From contig JACKEC010000017.1 of NCBI GenBank assembly GCA_020633195.1, positions 735,675 through 799,674 on the forward strand: a stretch of DNA of 64,000 bases. The letters run 5' to 3'. Below are positions 8,563 through 18,281 of the stretch, one piece after another. A program made the translations under genes and the position numbers. The number at the start of each line of letters is the position of its first letter. Position 1 is the stretch's first letter. The stretch comes from Sandaracinaceae bacterium. GTDB lineage: Bacteria > Myxococcota_A > Polyangia > Polyangiales > Sandaracinaceae. The notes beneath the pieces are model-generated. The model saw only the letters and a list, made by a program, of their open reading frames with translations, made no database searches and had not been told where the DNA came from.

Positions 8563-9179
8563 CGGTCGGTTCCTTGGTTCGCGGCGAGCACGCCGGCTTC
8601 GAGGATGGCGAGCATGGAGGCGTGGGCGGCTCGGCGATCGAGCCCGGCGAGGAGGTGGTGGGTGCGGACGCCCGTGAGGAACGACAAGATCGCGTGCACG
8701 GTGCCGTCGACGTCGAGGTCGGCGCGCAGCACCCCGCGCTCGATCCCCTCGCGGACCCAGGCGCAGCCGAGCGCGTGGGTGCGGTCCTGGAACGCGCGGT
8801 AGTGCGGCCGCAGCTCCGGGCTCGGGCCGATCGCCTCGGCCATGAGCACCTGGAAGACGCGGCTGACCTCGGGGTGCTCGTCCGAGAAGCGGACCTGCGC
8901 GTCGAGGATCGCGCGCAGATCGCCGACCCCGTAGTCGCGGTCTCGGTCGATGAGCGGCGCGAGCACCGACGCGTAGAAGCGCTCGAAGCACGCCTCCACC
9001 ACGGCGAGGAGGAGCCCCTCCTTGTTGCCGAAGTGGAAGGGGATCACCCCGTGGGTGATCGAGGCCCGCTCGGCGACGGTCTTGAGCGACGTGGCGCGGT
9101 AGCCGCGCTCCCCGAACATCTCGATGCCGGCCTCGATGAGGGCGGCCTTCGTCTGGGCCGACTGCTCCGCCTTGCGCAC
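8559..9179 (-). CDS. TetR-family transcriptional regulator of the P450 operon
   Basis: About 206 residues if started at GTG 9179. The frame is open to 9239, but that longer version would run through the palindromic operator at 9194-9212, so the shorter start is preferred. The helix-turn-helix (TKAALIEAGIEMFGERGY, then ATSLKTVAERASI and VIPFHFGNKEGLL) is typical TetR; the C-terminal part is a ligand-binding all-helical domain. It probably represses itself and the overlapping P450 gene by binding the palindrome just upstream. Confidence 0.88.
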   Translation of the reverse strand: MRKAEQSAQTKAALIEAGIEMFGERGYRATSLKTVAERASITHGVIPFHFGNKEGLLLAVVEACFERFYASVLAPLIDRDRDYGVGDLRAILDAQVRFSDEHPEVSRVFQVLMAEAIGPSPELRPHYRAFQDRTHALGCAWVREGIERGVLRADLDVDGTVHAILSFLTGVRTHHLLAGLDRRAAHASMLAILEAGVLAANQGTDR

Positions 9180-9193
9180 GACGTAGAGCCTAA

Positions 9194-9212
9194 GACCGTA
9201 TTTTGAACGGTC
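9194..9212 (-). promoter_or_regulatory. Palindromic operator of the TetR-P450 operon
   Basis: GACCGT and ACGGTC are perfect inverted arms around 7 bp, a 19-bp site of usual TetR-operator size. It is the most AT-rich spot nearby and lies 15 bp upstream of the chosen GTG start, where it would block the promoter. Confidence 0.6.
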
Positions 9213-9235
9213 AACATACAAACTGCCGAGAGGGC

Positions 9236-9697
9236 TCAAGTCCCCGTGATGCTTCGGATCCAGCCCGCGACGAAGGCGGCCTCACGGTCCTTCTCGGCGA
9301 TCAACGCGCGCCGCGCGACCCGCTCGATCAGCCGGCCGAGGACGGGCACCCGGACCTCGAGGGTGCCGTCGAAGACGAAGCGCGAGCCGCTCGCCGCGGG
9401 GCTCACCACGACGGTGCCGGAGGCGCTCGCCTCCCCCGGTCCGGCGAGCCGCTCGAGCGTCCACTCCGCGCGCAGCCCCTCCCAGCGAGTCGTCAGGCGC
9501 GTCACGTAGACGTGCGGCTTCCACCCCGTGTCGCGCGTCTCCTCGAGCACGACCGTGTCGCCGTCGACCGCGCAGCGCGCCTCGAGCGTGCCGAGGTGCG
9601 CGCTCCTCGCGAGCTGGAAGTCGCCGTCCTTCCACAGCGCCACCAGCCGCTCCGGGGGCACGTCGAAGCGCCGCTCGTCGTGTAGGCGCGCGCTCAT
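9236..9697 (-). CDS. SRPBCC/DUF2505-like protein
   Basis: 153 residues from ATG 9697. The start RRFDVPPERLVALWKDGDF matches the first strand and helices of the DUF2505/polyketide-cyclase-like (SRPBCC) fold, and the ending ARRALIAEKDREAAFVAGW fits the long C-terminal helix that closes the hydrophobic pocket. Such proteins bind lipophilic ligands; the ligand here is unknown. It is encoded next to the TetR-P450 operon but ends before its operator, and it is divergent from the membrane-protein gene at 9722. Confidence 0.75.
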   Translation of the reverse strand: MSARLHDERRFDVPPERLVALWKDGDFQLARSAHLGTLEARCAVDGDTVVLEETRDTGWKPHVYVTRLTTRWEGLRAEWTLERLAGPGEASASGTVVVSPAASGSRFVFDGTLEVRVPVLGRLIERVARRALIAEKDREAAFVAGWIRSITGT

Positions 9698-9721
9698 ACC
9701 GGCTATCCTCCGCGCCGCCCG

Positions 9722-12463
9722 ATGAGCGACGCCCCCGAGCCGACCGCGACCCCGCTCCCGCGAGCGCGCGCCGACGTGCGCGTCGGCGTCGGCCTGAGCC
9801 TCGTCGCCTTCGTCGTGGCGCTCGCGAGCGTCGCCCCGCAGTTCGTCCCGAGCACGTGGATCATCCGGGATTGTCGGTTCCACACGAACGTGAATCAAAC
9901 GATCGTGGAGAGCGCCAGCTTCGAGCAGCACGCCTTCGCGTCGAGCTGGTACGACGCCGACCTCGGCTGGAACCGCGACCTCGACCCCGCGTGGAGCAAC
10001 GTGGCCCTCGGCCGCAACGGCGAGTACTGGCCCAAGCACACGTGGCTGCTGCCGGTGCTCTCGACGCCGGTCTACTGGGCCTTCGGCCTGCTCGGCACCT
10101 TGATCTTCAACCTCGCGATGTTCGGCTGGATCACGGCCGCGGGGTATCGCTTCGGGCGCGAGTACGCGTCCCCGACGGCGGCGGCGGTGGCCGTCGGGAT
10201 CTTCCTCTTCGGCACCGCGATCCTGGAGTCGGCCTACAACTACAGCGCCGATCTATTGCAAGTCGCCTTGTTCCTGACGGGGCTCGCGTTCGCGGTCTCG
10301 CGGCGCCCGATCCCGGCGGGGATCTTCGTCGCGCTCGCGGTCATCGTGCGCCCGACCGCGCTGATCCTGTTCCTCACGCCGGTGCTGATCTACGTGGAGC
10401 GTCGCGCGTGGCGGGAGCTCGGGCGCGCGCTCCTCGCGGGCACCGCCACCCTCGCGGCGTTCGGCGCGATCAACACGTACATGTACGGCCGCCCCTGGTG
10501 GACCGGCTACAACCGCACCGTCGTCACGGTCGGGGGCTCGCCCACCGTCGCCTCGCACGTCGACGCGTTCGGGACCCCGCTCGCCGAGGGCCTGCAGCGC
10601 ACCTTCTTCGGCGGCTACCCGCTCGGACGCGCGTTCGCGGTGCTCCCGCTCGGGCTGCCCGGCCTCGTCGCGCTCCTGCGCCGCGGTCGCTGGACCATGA
10701 TCGGCCTCGTCGTCGGCGTGCTCGCCAGCGTCTACGTGTTCGCTCGCTACACCTACGAGGGCCACCGCTTCCACTGGATCGCGCTGTCCCTCGCGCTGCC
10801 CGCGATCGCGGCCACCGTCGACGGAATCGCGAGCGCCGCGGCGCGCCTCCCGGGCCACCACCGCCTCCCCGTCGCCGCCGCCGTGGGCGCCGTCGCCGTC
10901 GCCGTCACGGCGCTGTTCTGGGATCCGATCGACGCCACCGTCGCGAACGGCGGCTGGCGCGTGGCCACCGAGTCGCTCGCCGCCGGCGCCCTCGACCTGC
11001 ACGCGCGCTTCGCGGACGACGCCTTCCGCGACGTCGCGTACCCCGAGCTGTCCAGCGTCGCCGCGGGGCCCGGGGGGATCTGGCTCGGCCGGGTGCCGCT
11101 CCCGGCGCTGCTCCTCGGCGCGCCGTTCGCCGCCGCGGGACCCTGGGGCCTCGCGGTGCTGCACCTCCTCGCGCTCGGGCTCGCGGCGTTCTTCGCGACC
11201 TCGTTCCTGCGTCGCCTCGTGCCCGCGCCGCTCGCGGCGCTCGCGGTGTGCGCGCCGCTGATGCTGCCGAGCGTGCGCGACGCGGTCATCGACGGCGGGC
11301 CGCTGCTGCTGGCGCTGCCCATGGCGTTCGGCGCGCTGCACTTCGGCGCCCGCGGACGCTGGGCCTTGGCGGGCGCGCTCGCGGCGCTCGCGGGCTGGAC
11401 CACCGGCTCGCTCTGGCTCGGGCTGCCCGCGCTGCTGCCGCTGCTCGTCGACCGGCGGGCGTGGGTCGGCGCGGCCAAGGGCGCGGGCCCGGTCCTCGCG
11501 CTCTTCGCGATCGCGAGCACCGTCCTCTACGGCGCGCCGTTCGCGACGCCCGACGACGCGGTGGTCGTCGGCGACGCGGTGGTGAGCGCGCCGCGCCGCG
11601 ATCTGCTCGACGCCCTCCACCAGAGCGTCGCCGATCAGGTCCCGACGCGGCTGCTCTGGCCGCTCCTCGCGCTCGCGCCGGTCGGCGTGGTCGTGGCCTG
11701 GCAACGCGACCGCCGCCTCGCCGCCGCGCTCGGGCTCACCGCGCTCGCGGCGCTCGCGCCCGCGGTCGGGACGCACTCGCCGGATTGGGCCTGGGATCCG
11801 CTCTCGACGCTGCTCGTGGCCGCGCCGCTCGCGCTCGTCGGCGACGGCGCCGCGCGCGCGTGGGACGCCGTCCCGCGCCGCTGGCGTCGCGGGTCGGTGG
11901 CGCTCGGCGCGACGCTCGCCGCCCTGTTCGTGGTCGGCGGCGCCTCGCGCCTCGTCGCGAGCGCCGAGCCGTTCTCGATCGCGAGCTTCGCCGGGGTGCG
12001 CGGCGCGGTGGTCATGCTCGACGACAGGATCCCGTGCGACTTCCTCGCGTGGGAGCACCTGAGCTGGGAGTGCAGCCAGTACGACCGCGGGCTCACCCAG
12101 ATGGTCGGCCGCGCCACGAGCTCGCGCGACGTCCGGGTCGCCGGGGTGCGGCGGGAGCTGCTGCTCGTGCCGAGCGGCGCCGGCGGGCGGCCGCGCACGG
12201 TGACCTGGCCGGAGGCGCCGGCGGGCCGCGAGCTCGTCCTGCGCTGGGCCGTGCCCGACGGCGAGCGCGGCGGCGCGACCCTCGTCGTCCGCGTCGACGA
12301 CGAAGAGCGCGCGCGGATCGAGGTGCCGCTCGTCCCCGACGGCGAGCTCCACGAGGTGCGCATCGACACCGCGCGGTCCTCGGGCTCGGGTCGCCTGCAG
12401 CTCGAGATGCGGAGCCACACCGCGGCGGTCGCCGTCGTCGGGCTCGAGGGCGTCTGGCGCTGA
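9722..12463 (+). CDS. Large polytopic membrane protein, glycosyltransferase GT-C-like
   Basis: 913 residues. One hydrophobic segment (about 20-42) leads to an extracytoplasmic loop with charged and aromatic residues (FHTNVNQTIVES, WYDADLGWNRDLDPAW). A run of about a dozen further membrane segments follows, then a soluble beta-rich C-terminal domain (about 790-913). This layout recalls GT-C membrane glycosyltransferases of the ArnT/PMT kind that use lipid-phosphate sugars, but no conserved family motif is certain. The protein may be two membrane halves joined around residue 400. Confidence 0.6.
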   Translation: MSDAPEPTATPLPRARADVRVGVGLSLVAFVVALASVAPQFVPSTWIIRDCRFHTNVNQTIVESASFEQHAFASSWYDADLGWNRDLDPAWSNVALGRNGEYWPKHTWLLPVLSTPVYWAFGLLGTLIFNLAMFGWITAAGYRFGREYASPTAAAVAVGIFLFGTAILESAYNYSADLLQVALFLTGLAFAVSRRPIPAGIFVALAVIVRPTALILFLTPVLIYVERRAWRELGRALLAGTATLAAFGAINTYMYGRPWWTGYNRTVVTVGGSPTVASHVDAFGTPLAEGLQRTFFGGYPLGRAFAVLPLGLPGLVALLRRGRWTMIGLVVGVLASVYVFARYTYEGHRFHWIALSLALPAIAATVDGIASAAARLPGHHRLPVAAAVGAVAVAVTALFWDPIDATVANGGWRVATESLAAGALDLHARFADDAFRDVAYPELSSVAAGPGGIWLGRVPLPALLLGAPFAAAGPWGLAVLHLLALGLAAFFATSFLRRLVPAPLAALAVCAPLMLPSVRDAVIDGGPLLLALPMAFGALHFGARGRWALAGALAALAGWTTGSLWLGLPALLPLLVDRRAWVGAAKGAGPVLALFAIASTVLYGAPFATPDDAVVVGDAVVSAPRRDLLDALHQSVADQVPTRLLWPLLALAPVGVVVAWQRDRRLAAALGLTALAALAPAVGTHSPDWAWDPLSTLLVAAPLALVGDGAARAWDAVPRRWRRGSVALGATLAALFVVGGASRLVASAEPFSIASFAGVRGAVVMLDDRIPCDFLAWEHLSWECSQYDRGLTQMVGRATSSRDVRVAGVRRELLLVPSGAGGRPRTVTWPEAPAGRELVLRWAVPDGERGGATLVVRVDDEERARIEVPLVPDGELHEVRIDTARSSGSGRLQLEMRSHTAAVAVVGLEGVWR

Positions 12464-12527
12464 CGACAGACCGAAGCCGCTGGTCAGGCGTCCGAGCCGT
12501 GACGCACCCTCACCTCCGGAGGATCTC

Positions 12528-12893
12528 TTGACCGCTCTCGCCTGCTGCCCCGCCTGCTCTCGCCACGCCCGCGTCGCCGATCCGGCCTGCCCGTTCTGCG
12601 GCGCCTCGCTCGGCGGGGCCGTCCCCGGAGAGGTCCGCGCGGTGTCGCGTCGAGAGGTCACGCGCAGCGCCATCGTGCTCGGCGCGGCGTCGCTCCTCGG
12701 CGCCTGCGCGTCCGGCGAGAGCGCCGAGGACGACGACCAGCAGCAGACCACGGGGGGCGGCGAGCTCACCGACGACGAGCGCGACGACCGGCGCTGGGAA
12801 GACCGCCGCCGGCGCCCGCCCTGCGACGACGGCGACGAGGCCTGCATGACGATGCCGTACGGCGCCCCGGCGATCCCCGAGCCCTGGGTCTGA
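12528..12893 (+). CDS. Small zinc-ribbon protein with hydrophobic/lipobox-like segment
   Basis: 121 residues from TTG 12528, supported by GGAGGA seven bases upstream. The N-terminus holds CCPACSRHARV then CPFCGAS, a four-Cys zinc ribbon. A hydrophobic stretch (SAIVLGAASLLGAC) ends in a lipobox-like LGAC, followed by an acidic/Gln-rich and then Arg/Asp-rich low-complexity tail. A cytoplasmic zinc ribbon ahead of a membrane segment is odd for a lipoprotein; it could be a single-pass protein. No function is suggested. Confidence 0.6.
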   Translation: MTALACCPACSRHARVADPACPFCGASLGGAVPGEVRAVSRREVTRSAIVLGAASLLGACASGESAEDDDQQQTTGGGELTDDERDDRRWEDRRRRPPCDDGDEACMTMPYGAPAIPEPWV

Positions 12894-12897
12894 CCCG

Positions 12898-15800
12898 CTA
12901 CTTGTGGCCGATGCTCTCGACCCCGGTCCAGTCCGGGGGCGGGGGGTCCGCGAGGTGGCGCCAGCAGCGGCGCATGAACGTCGCGACCACGCGATCCTCG
13001 CCGAGCGCGGCCTGGCACTCGCTGAGCAGCCGCAGCGCCGCGTCGAAGTCCCGCGCGTAGTAGCGCTCGAGCGCCTCGGCCCAGCGGGCGCTCGTCTGGT
13101 GCTTCAGGTCGCGCAGCGGCTCGGGGTCGACGTCGAAGATCTCGTAGAGGGTCACCGGGTCGAGGCGCCCCATCACGCGCACGCGATCGACGAGGCGGAT
13201 CGCGTAGGCGCCTCGGTCGCGGACGCGCGCGAGGGTCTGGTTCGTCGTGAGGAGGCGCGCCCCGTACGTGGCGGTGAGGCTCTCCACGCGCGAGGCCAGG
13301 TTCACCGAGTCGCCGATCACGCCGCACTTGATGTGGTTCGCGGCGCCGATCGTGCCGAGCGTGAGCTCGCCCGTGTTGACCCCGAGGCCGACCTGGATCG
13401 GCGCGAGCCGCTCGGAGGCGCGCTCCTCGTTGAGCGCGGAGAGCGCCGCGAGCATCCCGCGCGCGGCGCCGAGCGCGTCGTCGGCGTCGTCGAAGAGCGC
13501 CATGATCGCGTCCCCGATGTAGCTGTCGACGAAGCCCCGGTGCCGGGTGATCTCGGGCTCCATGTAGAACAGGTAGCGGTTGATGAAGAGGATCGACTCC
13601 TCGGACGACATGCCCTCGACGTGGGTGGTGAACCCGCGCATGTCGGAGAACAGGATCGACATCTCGCGGTGCACGCTGTCGCCGAGCGCGACGTCCTCGA
13701 TGCCCGCGCGGTCGAGCGTCTCGAGGAACTGGTGCGGCACGAAGCGGTGGTGCGCGCGGGTGAGCGCGACCTGCCGATCGAGCGCCTCGCGCAGGTTGCC
13801 GTAGAGGCGCGCGTTCTCGAGCGCGACCGCGGCTTGACCGAGCAAGAGCTCTTGCATCTGCATGTGCGCGGGGGTGAACGCGTCCGCGGTCCTGTCGTTC
13901 TCGAGGTAGACGAGCCCGCTGCGGACGCCCTTGTGCTCGAGCGGGACGCACAGCACCGACGTGGGCCGGTCCCGCGCGACGTTCGCGTCGTGGCGGGTCC
14001 TCGCGTCGGCTCGCGCGTCCGAGAGCACGAGGCCCTCGCCCGTCCGCGCGACGTAGGTCACCAGGCTCGTCGCGACCCCCGGCGCCTCGCGCAGCGGCGC
14101 GCCGGGCTCGAGCAGCGCCTGGCCGTTCGCGTCGCGGGCGGCGTCGACGCGCAGCTCTCCTTCGACCTCCGAGATGAAGAAGCCGCGCGTCGCGCCGGCG
14201 TTCTCGATCGCGACGTCCATGATCGTCGCGAGCAGGCTGTCGCGCTCCATGTCGCTCGAGATGACGTTCGCGGCCTTGAAGAGCGTCGTCAGGTCGAGCT
14301 CGCGGCCCTTGCCGCGGAGGGTCGAGCCCCGCGAGGAGGTGGTGGTGACGGTGCCGTCGCTCGGCGCCGGCGGCGCGCCCGTGCGCAGCCCCGCGAGCAG
14401 CTCGGCGTGCTCGGCCTCGAGGTGCTCCGCCTTCGCGCTCGCCCCCCACTTCCGGTAGAGGTAGACGGCCTCGACGAGGTGGCCGCGGGCCGGCGCGGTG
14501 CCGCCGCGCTCGAGGTGGAAGCGCCCCGCGAGCTCGTTCGCGAGCGCCTCCTCGTGCGTGAAGCCCTGCTCCCGCGCGTGGGTCGTCGCCCGCTCGTAGC
14601 CGTCGAGCGCGTCCCCCGGTCGGCCCTCCACCCGCGCGAGCTCGGCCCGCACGAGCGATACGCGATGCGCGAAGTTCCCGGGCGCCGCCGCGGCCAGCGG
14701 CTCGAGGTGCGCGAGGCACGCCGCGACCGCCACGCTCGCGGGGCTCTCCGGCGCGAGCCCGGCGCCCGCCTCGAGCGTCCCGAGCGACGCCAGCGCGCGG
14801 AGCTGATGCCAGTAGATCACGTGGTAGGTCGCGGCCGCGCCGTCGAGGAACGCCTCGCCGCGAGCCGCCGCCTCGAGCGTCCCGTCGAGGTCGCGGAAGA
14901 GGAAGCGCACGAACATGCGGGCCGCGGTGAGGACGCAGAGCGCGCCCCGGTAGTCGAGCGCGCGGAGCCGCGCCTCGTGGGCGTCCTCGTCGTAGCCCGG
15001 CCCGACGAGCCGGGCGGGGTCCTCGGCCTCGCCGCGGAGGTTGGCGACGGCCTGCCGGAACTGGAACGTGCAGTTGAGCGACTGCTCCTGCGAGTGGTGG
15101 CCGAGCACCGCGATCGCGCGCTCGATCTGCTGCGCGTGCTCGTCGAGCGGCACCGCCGCGTAGAACGCGTTGGCCGAGATCGTGTGCAGCGCCCAGCACG
15201 CGTACTCGAGATCGCCCGTCTCGATCCCCACCGCGTAGACCCGCTGACCGTGCCCCGGCATCTCGCGGAGGGGCTCGACGTACGCGAGCACCATGTCCCG
15301 CAGGACGTGCTCGTTGCGCGGCCGCGGGCCCCGATCCTCGAAGCGATCCAGGAGCCCGAGCGCGACCCGCGCCACCGCCTCCGCCAGCTCGATCATGCTC
15401 ACCGCGGTGAGCACGAGCGCGAGGATGGAGAAGCCGTAGATCCCGTCCTTGACGAGGCCACTCGTCAAAGTCGTTTGCACGATCTTGCACGCCAGCACCG
15501 GGAGCAGGCTCGGGACCGCGAGGTACGCCGAGCTCATGATCTCGTTCATGATCCGCATCGCCGCGATCACGTGGGGATCGGACGCGGACTCGAGCGCGGT
15601 GATGCGCGCCACCGCGGTGGTCGGGTCGCCGAGCGCGCCGAGCGTCTCGCCGACCGTGGCCTGCACCTCCTCCGGCGTCGGGTCGCAGGGGACGACCACG
15701 CCGAGCGCGCCGACGACGTCGAGCGCGAGGGTGACCGCCTCGTGGAAGCGCTGCTGCGCGACGAGCGCGAGGATCTCCACCTCGCGCGCCTCGGCCTCGT

Positions 15801-18258
15801 CGAGGACGGTCCGCGCGTGCGCTCGCACCGCCGCCACGAGCCGCTGCATCGCCTCGTGGTCGCTGCTCAGGTAGGCCGCGCGCGCGCCCTCGACGTGGGC
15901 GGCGAGCGCGACGGGGTAGCGGCGCTCCCACGCGTCGTCGCCGAGCCGCGCGATCGCGGCGCCGTAGTAGCCGTGCGCCGGGGCGAACGCCGCCGACCGG
16001 ATCGCGCGCCGCGCGGCGAGCAGCTCGAGGTCCGCGTGCCGGTCCCTGTCGACCCGCGGCTCGGGCGACGCGGCGCCTCGGTCGAGGTGATCGACGATCT
16101 CGAAGACGTGCGCCTCGTCCGTCTCCATCGCGCCTCGCTCGAGGAGCGCGCGCCCGATCCGCGAGTGGCAGACCGCGGCGCGCGCGGCGTCGAGCCCGTC
16201 GTGGGCGGCCTGCCGGATCCGGTCGTGGACGAACCGGTAGGTGAAGTCGGTGTCGTCGTCGATCGACTCCGCGTACCAGAAGCCCCCGCCGTCGGGGCGG
16301 ATCAGCTCCGCGCCGAGGGCCTCGCGCAGCGCTTCGAAGGACTCCGCGCGGCTCGTCTGTCGCACCCGGGCGAGCGTCGACAGCTCGAACCGATCGCCGA
16401 TGCACGCGGCGACCCGCACCGCGTCGCGCGCGCCCTCGGAGAGGCGATCGATCTGCGCGCTCATCAGCTCGAGGACGTTCTCCGTCGCCGCGTGGCCCTC
16501 GACCGCGGCGGCGTCCCACGACCACGTGGCGTCCTGGGGGTCGCAGCGGAGGATCCCCTCGTCGTAGAGGGTCTCGAGGAAGCGGTGCAGGAAGAACGCG
16601 TTGCCCCGCGTCTTGGCGTGGCAGAGCGCGGCGAGCGACCCCGCCTCGGGGTGACCCTGGATCGTCTCCGACACGAGCTGCTCGACGTCCGCGGCGGTCA
16701 GGGGCTCGAGCGCGATCGTGTCCACCGCCGCGCCCTCCGCGCGCATCGCGTCGAGCGCGCCGCGCAGCGGGTGGCCCTCGCCGACCTCGTTCGCCCGGTG
16801 GGCGCCGACGAAGAGGACGTAGCGGGTGTCCGGGTCGGTCGCGAGCCGCCCGATCAGCTCGATCGAGGGGAGGTCGGCCCACTGCAGATCGTCGAGGAAC
16901 AGGACGAGCGGGTGGTCCGCCGACGCCATCGCGCCCAGGAACGCCGCCATCGAGAGCTGGAAGCGGTTGCGCGCCTCGGCCGGCGGGAGCTCCTCGAGCT
17001 CGGGCGGCGGGCCGGTGACGTGCGCGAGCTCCTCGAGCACGCCGACCAGCACGCCGACGTTCGGCCCGAGGGCCTCCTCGAGGCGCGCCCGGTGCTCGGC
17101 GATCTGCGCGGCGTCCTCCGTGAGGAGCTGGCGCACCAGGGTCCGGAGCGCCTCGATCAGCGACGCGTAGGGCGTGCCGCGGTTGAACTGATCGAACTTG
17201 CCCTCGACGAAGCGCCCGCGCCGCGCGGTCAGCGACGGCAGCACCTCGCGCACGAGCCGCGTCTTGCCGATCCCCGACGGACCGCGGCACGACAGGATGC
17301 GCGTCGAGCCGGCGGCGGCGGCCTCGAAGGCCTCCTCGAGCACGCGCACCTCGCGGTCGCGCCCGTAGAGCTTCTGCGGGATGCGGAGGCGCGTGTCGAC
17401 GTCGCGCGAGCGCAGCGGGAACGGCGCGATCGTTCCGTCGCCGCGCCGGCGCTCCTCGAGGCAGCGCTCGAGGTCGTGGCGCAGGCCGAGCGCGGACTGG
17501 TAGCGATCCTCGGCCCACTTCTGGAGCAGCGTCATCACGATCCTCGAGAGGACCTCGGGGACGCCGGGCTCGACGAGGTGCGGGGGCTCCGGCGACTTGG
17601 CGATGTGTGCGTGCGCGAGCTCGAGCCGGTCGTCGAGCGGGAACGGCGGGCGGCCGGTGAGCAGCTCGTAGAGGGTCGCGCCGAAGGAGTAGAGGTCCGA
17701 GCGCAGATCGACGGCGCGGTTCATCCGCCCGGTCTGCTCGGGCGACATGTAGAGGGGCGTGCCCTCGAACGAGGCGGCGGGCCCGGCCTCCACCGACTCG
17801 CGCCCGAGGACCTGCGAGATGCCGAAGTCGATCAGCTTCGCCACCCCGCTCGCCTCGTGCAGGACGATGTTCGACGGGTTGAGGTCCTTGTGGACGATGT
17901 CGAGGCGGTGGATGCGGGCGAGCGCCGACGCGATCTGGATCCCGATCTCGAGGACCTCGTCGACGCTCAGCCGCCGCTCGCCGAGGAGGTCGGCGAGCGA
18001 GCGCGCGCCGAAGTCCTCGACCACGATCCCGGCCGACCCCGACTCCTCGACGAACGCGAACGCGCCGATGACGCCGTCGCCGGCCGCGCTGCGCGTGATC
18101 TCGAGCTCTCTGCGCAGCCGGCCGACCGCGTCCGGCGCGGGGTAGAGGTCGCGCAGGCGCTTCACGAGGACGAGGTCGCCCTCGGGCTGACGACGGGCGC
18201 GATGGACCCGCGAGGATCGCCCTTCGAAGATGAGGTCGCCGGTCTCGTAGAGGGTCAC
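12898..18258 (-). CDS. Giant Ser/Thr kinase-AAA ATPase-GAF-class III adenylyl/guanylyl cyclase
   Basis: 1786 residues from GTG 18258, 21 bases after the upstream stop. Domain order: protein kinase (about 1-270; Lys33, HKDLNPSN at 123-130 replacing the usual HRDLKPxN, LIDFGIS); AAA16 ATPase with Walker A (GPSGIGKTRL) and Walker B (LFLDDLQWAD); a long TPR-like helical region; a GAF domain; and a class III cyclase domain with both metal-Asp motifs (FSDMRGFT, GDAIMALF) and VIGDSVNLASR. It resembles predatory and multicellular bacterial sensor kinases that integrate signals and may emit a cyclic nucleotide. The HKDLN variant keeps the catalytic Asp, so the kinase may be active. Confidence 0.9.
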   Translation of the reverse strand: MTLYETGDLIFEGRSSRVHRARRQPEGDLVLVKRLRDLYPAPDAVGRLRRELEITRSAAGDGVIGAFAFVEESGSAGIVVEDFGARSLADLLGERRLSVDEVLEIGIQIASALARIHRLDIVHKDLNPSNIVLHEASGVAKLIDFGISQVLGRESVEAGPAASFEGTPLYMSPEQTGRMNRAVDLRSDLYSFGATLYELLTGRPPFPLDDRLELAHAHIAKSPEPPHLVEPGVPEVLSRIVMTLLQKWAEDRYQSALGLRHDLERCLEERRRGDGTIAPFPLRSRDVDTRLRIPQKLYGRDREVRVLEEAFEAAAAGSTRILSCRGPSGIGKTRLVREVLPSLTARRGRFVEGKFDQFNRGTPYASLIEALRTLVRQLLTEDAAQIAEHRARLEEALGPNVGVLVGVLEELAHVTGPPPELEELPPAEARNRFQLSMAAFLGAMASADHPLVLFLDDLQWADLPSIELIGRLATDPDTRYVLFVGAHRANEVGEGHPLRGALDAMRAEGAAVDTIALEPLTAADVEQLVSETIQGHPEAGSLAALCHAKTRGNAFFLHRFLETLYDEGILRCDPQDATWSWDAAAVEGHAATENVLELMSAQIDRLSEGARDAVRVAACIGDRFELSTLARVRQTSRAESFEALREALGAELIRPDGGGFWYAESIDDDTDFTYRFVHDRIRQAAHDGLDAARAAVCHSRIGRALLERGAMETDEAHVFEIVDHLDRGAASPEPRVDRDRHADLELLAARRAIRSAAFAPAHGYYGAAIARLGDDAWERRYPVALAAHVEGARAAYLSSDHEAMQRLVAAVRAHARTVLDEAEAREVEILALVAQQRFHEAVTLALDVVGALGVVVPCDPTPEEVQATVGETLGALGDPTTAVARITALESASDPHVIAAMRIMNEIMSSAYLAVPSLLPVLACKIVQTTLTSGLVKDGIYGFSILALVLTAVSMIELAEAVARVALGLLDRFEDRGPRPRNEHVLRDMVLAYVEPLREMPGHGQRVYAVGIETGDLEYACWALHTISANAFYAAVPLDEHAQQIERAIAVLGHHSQEQSLNCTFQFRQAVANLRGEAEDPARLVGPGYDEDAHEARLRALDYRGALCVLTAARMFVRFLFRDLDGTLEAAARGEAFLDGAAATYHVIYWHQLRALASLGTLEAGAGLAPESPASVAVAACLAHLEPLAAAAPGNFAHRVSLVRAELARVEGRPGDALDGYERATTHAREQGFTHEEALANELAGRFHLERGGTAPARGHLVEAVYLYRKWGASAKAEHLEAEHAELLAGLRTGAPPAPSDGTVTTTSSRGSTLRGKGRELDLTTLFKAANVISSDMERDSLLATIMDVAIENAGATRGFFISEVEGELRVDAARDANGQALLEPGAPLREAPGVATSLVTYVARTGEGLVLSDARADARTRHDANVARDRPTSVLCVPLEHKGVRSGLVYLENDRTADAFTPAHMQMQELLLGQAAVALENARLYGNLREALDRQVALTRAHHRFVPHQFLETLDRAGIEDVALGDSVHREMSILFSDMRGFTTHVEGMSSEESILFINRYLFYMEPEITRHRGFVDSYIGDAIMALFDDADDALGAARGMLAALSALNEERASERLAPIQVGLGVNTGELTLGTIGAANHIKCGVIGDSVNLASRVESLTATYGARLLTTNQTLARVRDRGAYAIRLVDRVRVMGRLDPVTLYEIFDVDPEPLRDLKHQTSARWAEALERYYARDFDAALRLLSECQAALGEDRVVATFMRRCWRHLADPPPPDWTGVESIGHK

Positions 18259-18281
18259 TGGCGCGTGACCAGCGTACCCGA

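Noticed and set aside
12528..12893. Bona fide lipoprotein call for the zinc-ribbon protein
   Set aside because: The hydrophobic segment follows a cytoplasmic-type zinc ribbon and lacks a normal signal peptide start, so anchoring type is left open.
10253..17518. A 2421-codon open frame on the minus strand, and an 1833-codon frame on the plus strand at 12904-18405
   Set aside because: Both are antisense or out-of-frame shadows of high-GC coding sequence; their products are Arg/Ala/Pro-rich with no domains.
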